NCBI RefSeq assembly: GCF_000023825.1
Contig: NC_013061.1
Coordinates: 434,001-498,000 of the forward strand
Reading direction: 5' to 3'
Source of the DNA: Pedobacter heparinus DSM 2366
Lineage (GTDB): Bacteria > Bacteroidota > Bacteroidia > Sphingobacteriales > Sphingobacteriaceae
DNA: 64,000 nt
A program made the translations under genes and the position numbers. Position 1 is the first letter of the stretch. Each line of letters starts with the position of its first letter. Of this stretch, positions 63,530 to 64,000 are shown one piece after another. The notes beneath the pieces were generated by a model, which saw only the letters and a list, made by a program, of their open reading frames with translations, was not told the origin of the DNA and did not search any database.

Positions 63530-63796
63530 ATGATAAAAGTATTGAAACTTCAGAAAGCCGTATATGTCATTATTTTAGGCATTATCGGACTCATCGCATT
63601 TAAAATTATGGAACCCTCCAACTCTGCAGCCAGCGTTTGGGTGTTAAAGGTTTCGGGACTGTTGTTTTTAATAGGGGCCCTATGGTTTGTATACCCTATC
63701 CTGTTTGCTAAAAAAGTAAACGACGATGAGGTGCAGCTGGATCCGGAGAAACAACCTGAAACTACAGAGCCTGCTGCAACTACGAACAGGCCATAA
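63530..63796 (+). CDS. Small two-helix membrane protein, unknown function
   Basis: An 88-residue protein with two hydrophobic segments (residues about 10-28 and 38-58) separated by a short polar loop, and a charged, Pro/Glu/Thr-rich C-terminal tail of about 25 residues (DDEVQLDPEKQPETTEPA). No named family is recognised. The A-rich leader before the ATG fits expression signals of the phylum. It ends 13 bases before the minus-strand gene fragment at 63810. Confidence 0.68.
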   Translation: MIKVLKLQKAVYVIILGIIGLIAFKIMEPSNSAASVWVLKVSGLLFLIGALWFVYPILFAKKVNDDEVQLDPEKQPETTEPAATTNRP

Positions 63797-63809
63797 TCAC
63801 CTGTTTTTA

Positions 63810-64000
63810 TTAGGTATTCAGGGCTTTCCAGATCAGTTCATAAACGGCTGTAGCTTCCACATTTTCTGAATTTATGGCTTTGTCCGTAATTAAAACAGGA
63901 TGAAATTCAACCGGGGTATTTATGCTGCCATGGGAACCCCTGATCAGCGTAGCATCCAGAGGGATCACATCCATCACATAGCGGAAACCGGCCTTTTTTC
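63810..64000 (-). CDS. C-terminal part of a possible AlkP-superfamily phosphodiesterase, 5' end outside window
   Basis: Open minus-strand frame running off the window edge, ending at TAA 63810-63812. The visible 63 residues read ...FRYVMDVIPLDATLIRGSHG, then INTPVEFHPVLITDK and end in VYELIWKALNT. The RGSHG block followed by a segment (PVLI) resembles the end of type I phosphodiesterase/nucleotide pyrophosphatase-like proteins (alkaline phosphatase superfamily). The catalytic core lies outside the window, so family assignment is tentative. Confidence 0.55.
   Translation of the reverse strand, partial: KKAGFRYVMDVIPLDATLIRGSHGSINTPVEFHPVLITDKAINSENVEATAVYELIWKALNT

Overview
The window looks like a chromosomal stretch of a Bacteroidota bacterium. 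Sphingobacteriaceae, close to Pedobacter, is the best guess. The evidence is a complete gldK-gldL-gldM-gldN type IX secretion (T9SS) operon, a SprE/PorW-like and a GldB-like lipoprotein, lineage-typical families (DUF4271, DUF4349, GldB, DUF1800/DUF1501), an ATP synthase operon without beta and epsilon subunits, promoter-like TAnnTTTG boxes, and A-rich leaders instead of strong Shine-Dalgarno sites. I see no rRNA, tRNA, IS element, prophage, integrase or CRISPR array. Coding density is very high and no gene-free stretch exceeds 300 bases; the longest is about 280 bases at 60956-61234.

Layout. 1-1510: a two-component pair (kinase cut by the window edge). 1507-8206 (minus): UbiA-like membrane protein, metallophosphoesterase, MoxR ATPase plus VWA protein, and two tandem JmjC/cupin_8 paralogs. 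8382-11121 (minus): fasciclin protein and a GH36-like glycosidase. 11243-15700 (plus): DUF1800, DUF1501 and a lipoprotein formylglycine-generating enzyme (FGE). 15705-17650 (minus): HemW and an SDR. 17773-24418 (plus): DUF4271 protein, HemD, then gldKLMN. 24472-31282 (minus): SprE/PorW, PBP1A, UvrC. 31385-37194 (plus): AtpZ-like, AtpI-like, atpB-E-F-H-A-G. 37355-39129: small membrane protein, DUF4349 lipoprotein, RuvC. 39172-46092 (plus): flippase-like protein, GT2, OppC-like permease, RNase HII, GT4, GcvT, ComB-like. 46081-47885 (minus): GldB and patatin. 47929-50262 (plus): outer-membrane barrel and NadE. 50259-53298 (minus): RsmI, PH-SHOCT protein, Lnt. 53341-54612 (plus): SerS. 54698-60955 (minus): small secreted/membrane protein, SIMPL protein, LspA, DksA-like, IleS, flavin reductase. 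61235-64000: D-threonine aldolase-like enzyme, an ECF sigma factor with a membrane partner, a small membrane protein and the 3' end of a possible AlkP-superfamily gene.

How the genes fit together. The strongest theme is the cell envelope. The T9SS core (GldK/L/M/N), SprE/PorW and GldB sit within about 30 kb of each other, interleaved with lipoprotein maturation enzymes (LspA, Lnt), a class A PBP and a PorT-like barrel. The atp operon supplies proton-coupled energy; its c subunit lacks the usual sodium-site residues, and GldL carries the charged membrane residues of a proton-driven motor.

Most noteworthy signals: an isoleucyl-tRNA synthetase whose HIGH motif reads G-I-H-H, a pattern reported for mupirocin hyper-resistant IleRS2; a lipoprotein FGE with both active-site cysteines, downstream of a Tat-type DUF1501/DUF1800 pair and with no sulfatase nearby; two tandem JmjC-like oxygenase paralogs; and long hairpins inside the atp operon. 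I did not find anything I could defend as a wholly new defence or mobile system.
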